DNA from: an uncultured bacterium
GTDB lineage: Bacteria > Armatimonadota > JACIXR01
Assembly (NCBI GenBank): GCA_938041455.1
Contig: CALITO010000040.1
Location: 1-37,382 of the forward strand
Direction: 5' to 3'
Length of the DNA stretch: 37,382 nucleotides
Below are positions 36,750-37,382 of the stretch, piece after piece (within the stretch, counting starts at the first letter, position 1; the number at the start of each line of letters is the position of its first letter). The position numbers and the translations under genes were made by a program. The notes below the pieces were generated by a model that saw only the letters and a program-made list of their open reading frames with translations, was not told the origin of the DNA and searched no databases.

Positions 36750-37382
36750 ATGTGCCGACAGCAGTTATTGCAACTCTTAGCATTATGGATGTGTGCAGGT
36801 TTGAATATAGAAGGTATTAGGGCAGGAAACATCCGCAAAGCATGGATCGGTGGCTATATGGTTGCCGGGACCGAGAGAGTAGAGCCCTCCTATAATGCTG
36901 GTTTCTCTTTTTACTCGGCAGCTTGGCCCTTGCTGAAGGATTACCCCGGACCCGAATTTCAATCTGGACTATTTGGAACCTGGATGTTTCCACTTCGAGA
37001 GAAACAACCGGAAGACGGAATGTATTCGGATATTGAGGGAGGACTTGGCTGGTGGGTTGGCGTCTATTCCCCTATGGTTTTCCCAAGTACACGCTTCCCA
37101 ACCATCTTTCCAAAATTCATCGTGGGAGCAGTGCAAATGGATTTCCTCGCGATGGCCAATACACCCGGTACCGGAGAAGGTAATTCTAAATACGGACTTG
37201 TCCAGCTTAGTCCCTGGCTACTCTTCCCTCCTGATGCTATTAATTTGAAGCAAGGAACATGCGGTGAATTGCTCGGCTATGGATATCTGCCCCTCCCACT
37301 TACCGAGATAAAACAGAAAACCGCTGGTGAAGATTTCCCCACGGGAAACCAATGGTGGACATTGTTCATCAATGCAGGTAAT
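36750..37382 (+). CDS. Exported protein of unknown function, cut by the window end
   Basis: The frame is open from the ATG at 36750 to the last base (211 codons) and no stop is reached. The ribosome site AAGAGGTGAG lies upstream. The start MCRQQLLQLLALWMCAG looks like a short export signal. The body is aromatic- and Pro/Gly-rich (GMYSDIEGGLGWWVGVYSPM; YGLVQLSPWLLFPPDAINL), as in extracellular beta-rich proteins. I do not recognise the family; no catalytic motif is visible in this part. Confidence 0.65.
   Translation, partial: MCRQQLLQLLALWMCAGLNIEGIRAGNIRKAWIGGYMVAGTERVEPSYNAGFSFYSAAWPLLKDYPGPEFQSGLFGTWMFPLREKQPEDGMYSDIEGGLGWWVGVYSPMVFPSTRFPTIFPKFIVGAVQMDFLAMANTPGTGEGNSKYGLVQLSPWLLFPPDAINLKQGTCGELLGYGYLPLPLTEIKQKTAGEDFPTGNQWWTLFINAGN

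Overview
The window looks like chromosomal DNA of a thermophilic, probably diderm bacterium close to the Armatimonadota or candidate Fervidibacteria. That is an inference from three things. The prepilin-like protein at 35816 has the exact H-x9-DG tail and the VFSRAREQAR-type pilin neck common in Armatimonadota and Planctomycetota. A KdsD-type isomerase implies Kdo/LPS. Coding strands are purine-rich, with many AGG/AGA Arg and ATA Ile codons, as in many thermophiles. I see no rRNA, tRNA, CRISPR array or intact insertion sequence.

Layout. (1) 1-9.5 kb is a carbohydrate island. A secreted GH5-like glycosidase (minus strand) diverges from a tight plus-strand operon: a CBM9-like protein with a C-terminal domain that looks like a dead PHP hydrolase, a GH127-like (alpha/alpha)6 protein, and a secreted DUF4091/GH123-like protein. 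A ThuA-like protein faces this operon. (2) 9.5-15.7 kb is a minus-strand run, rtcB, ppdK, greA, lysS (then the ThuA gene), i.e. RNA ligation, pyruvate/PEP interconversion, transcript cleavage and lysine charging. A perfect 16-bp hairpin lies just before the greA ribosome site. (3) 15.8-17.9 kb is a plus-strand set with overlapping ends: a small membrane protein, an M48 protease and a LacI-family regulator. (4) 17.9-23.3 kb is a minus-strand overlapping operon: nnr, two membrane FHA proteins sharing a nearly identical zinc-ribbon/FHA tail, and a class III aminotransferase. (5) 23.3-25.8 kb is a secreted GH42-like protein whose usual nucleophile Glu appears as Asp and whose barrel carries a large insertion. 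(6) 26-33.3 kb is a plus-strand housekeeping block: pyrG, AEC transporter, pcrA-type helicase, ligA, FmdB-like zinc ribbon. (7) 33.3-35.5 kb holds a metallophosphoesterase divergent from flavodoxin-kdsD. (8) 35.5-37.4 kb holds a prepilin-like surface protein and the start of an unrecognised exported protein, each preceded by noncoding DNA rich in inverted repeats.

How the genes fit together. The secreted or carbohydrate-binding proteins of regions 1 and 5 suggest breakdown of plant or microbial polysaccharides, but the substrate cannot be read from sequence. The most unusual items are the pseudo-PHP domain, the paired FHA/zinc-ribbon membrane proteins, a 13-nt repeat resembling an insertion-sequence end that flanks the GH5-like gene and supplies its -35 box, and the structured regions around the prepilin-like gene. 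No search or folding program was run. Family names rest on motifs read from translations, and hairpins on hand-checked complementarity.
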